6,421 nt of DNA from a bacterium. Its GTDB lineage: Bacteria > Dependentiae > Babeliae > Babeliales > RVW-14. Each line of letters starts with the position of its first letter. Within the stretch, counting starts at the first letter, position 1. This document shows, piece by piece, positions 5,779-6,421 of the stretch. Under the pieces are notes generated by a model, which saw only the letters and a program-made list of their open reading frames with translations, did no database searches and was not told the DNA's origin. The stretch is from NCBI GenBank assembly GCA_010027825.1, contig RGUK01000086.1, positions 1 through 6,421 on the forward strand. Direction: 5' to 3'. The translations under genes were made by a program, and so were the position numbers.

Positions 5779-6421
5779 ATGTCTCCCCAGCGGTTTGTCC
5801 GTGAACTGGCCGTTATGTTTTGTGTGATTCTTGGTGCAGCAATTGGTTTTGCTGCTGGCGTGAACATGCAACCGACGGTACAGGTTTTTCTGGCGTTTCT
5901 CGGTTTTTCGATTGGCGGAGCATTTGCCAGTCGGCAAATCGACGTTAAAGCCACAGCTAACACAAGCTCTGGTGAACGGCTGCTCAACGGACATTTTAGG
6001 ATCACCACATCCTCGGCCAATATTGGTTTAAACTACGTAGCACAGCCTAATCACCTTCGACTTGGTCTCGCTACCTCTGTTTTCTCATCAAATGCTCTTG
6101 TGACCGGCATTGATACACCCCTCGTCAGCGGAGAAAATGCCAATGCACTAAATAATAAAAGCGCATCTTCCAACCTCGTGTTTGGAGATTTTTTGTTTGG
6201 GGCTGAATTTTCACCGAATTCTATCTCAGAAATTTACGCCGACGTCATTTGGAAGCGAGCCGACAAGGGGCAAAAAGAATTCAGTCTTGTCGATCTAAAA
6301 GAAAAGCCTAAGGATATTTATGACACCACAAGTGTTTTTATTGGAGGCAAATATCGAGCGCAGGAAAAACAATACGCCCTACTCGGCTTTAGCTATGAAC
6401 CCTCTGCCGTAGGGGCTGGTA
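5779..6421 (+). CDS. Two-helix membrane protein running into a beta-barrel-like region, 3' partial
   Basis: The frame is open from ATG 5779 to the window end (214 codons, no stop). Residues 1-57 form a small membrane module: hydrophobic helix 1 (about 11-28, VMFCVILGAAIGFAAGV), a short turn (NMQPT), and helix 2 (about 33-50, VQVFLAFLGFSIGGAFA), then SRQ. This resembles a phage holin or small membrane protein. From about residue 70 the character changes to alternating-residue beta strands with aromatics: LVFGDFLFGAEF, SEIYADVIWKRADKG, SVFIGGKYRAQ and YALLGFSYEPSAVGAG. This resembles the strands of a Gram-negative outer-membrane barrel, possibly FadL/OmpP1-like. Leucine codons change too: 13 after base 6000 with no CTG. 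An outer-membrane barrel should follow a cleavable signal peptide, not a two-helix hairpin, so a chimera or a phage/host junction near 5985-6000 is a serious alternative to a true fusion. The barrel assignment is tentative. Confidence 0.6.
   Translation, partial: MSPQRFVRELAVMFCVILGAAIGFAAGVNMQPTVQVFLAFLGFSIGGAFASRQIDVKATANTSSGERLLNGHFRITTSSANIGLNYVAQPNHLRLGLATSVFSSNALVTGIDTPLVSGENANALNNKSASSNLVFGDFLFGAEFSPNSISEIYADVIWKRADKGQKEFSLVDLKEKPKDIYDTTSVFIGGKYRAQEKQYALLGFSYEPSAVGAG

Noticed and set aside
5623..6020. Two antisense ORFs across the glycosyltransferase end and the last gene
   Set aside because: They oppose a gene with a very strong ribosome binding site and show no recognisable motif; Cys/Ser/Arg-rich shadow composition.

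Overview
The window looks like part of a tailed-phage (Caudoviricetes-like) genome or prophage. Eight closely packed genes plus one partial gene all lie on the + strand, with overlaps or gaps of only a few to a few tens of bases. The products are typical of a phage structural/accessory module: a collagen-like fibre, a small tandem-repeat protein, a LamG-like virion protein, a thymidine kinase and a glycosyltransferase. Several starts carry clear Shine-Dalgarno sequences, and there are no introns or eukaryotic signals, so the host is a bacterium that cannot be named from this sequence. No tRNA, rRNA, CRISPR array, transposase or integrase was seen.

Layout. 1-849 is the 3' part of a collagen-like (Gly-X-Thr rich) fibre gene with a beta-rich C-terminal head. 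857-1177 encodes a small protein made of 57-bp tandem repeats. 1187-2377 encodes a probable LamG-like tail or adhesin protein. 2390-3295 encodes an unrecognised protein with 19 cysteines. 3288-3941 is a type II thymidine kinase overlapping the previous gene by 8 nt. A split zinc-ribbon ORF (about 3841-4128) overlaps its 3' end in another frame and may be the detached tail of the same gene. 4142-4558 is a small unknown protein. 4586-5695 is a GT4-like glycosyltransferase with a GTG start. After an 83-nt gap, an ORF with a very strong ribosome binding site starts at 5779 and stays open to the end of the window.

How the genes may work together (inference). The first four genes look like host-contact or virion-surface components. 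Thymidine kinase would salvage thymidine for phage DNA synthesis. The glycosyltransferase could modify the virion (the collagen arm is rich in Thr), the phage DNA or the host surface, and the sequence does not decide which.

The points most worth a second look are: (1) the last ORF, which begins as a two-helix, holin-like membrane protein and then changes near 5985-6000 into sequence resembling an outer-membrane beta-barrel with different leucine codon use, suggesting an assembly chimera, a phage/host junction or an odd fusion; (2) the thymidine kinase/zinc-ribbon frame change at an A5 run (3870-3874); and (3) the 114-bp higher-order structure of the tandem repeat gene.
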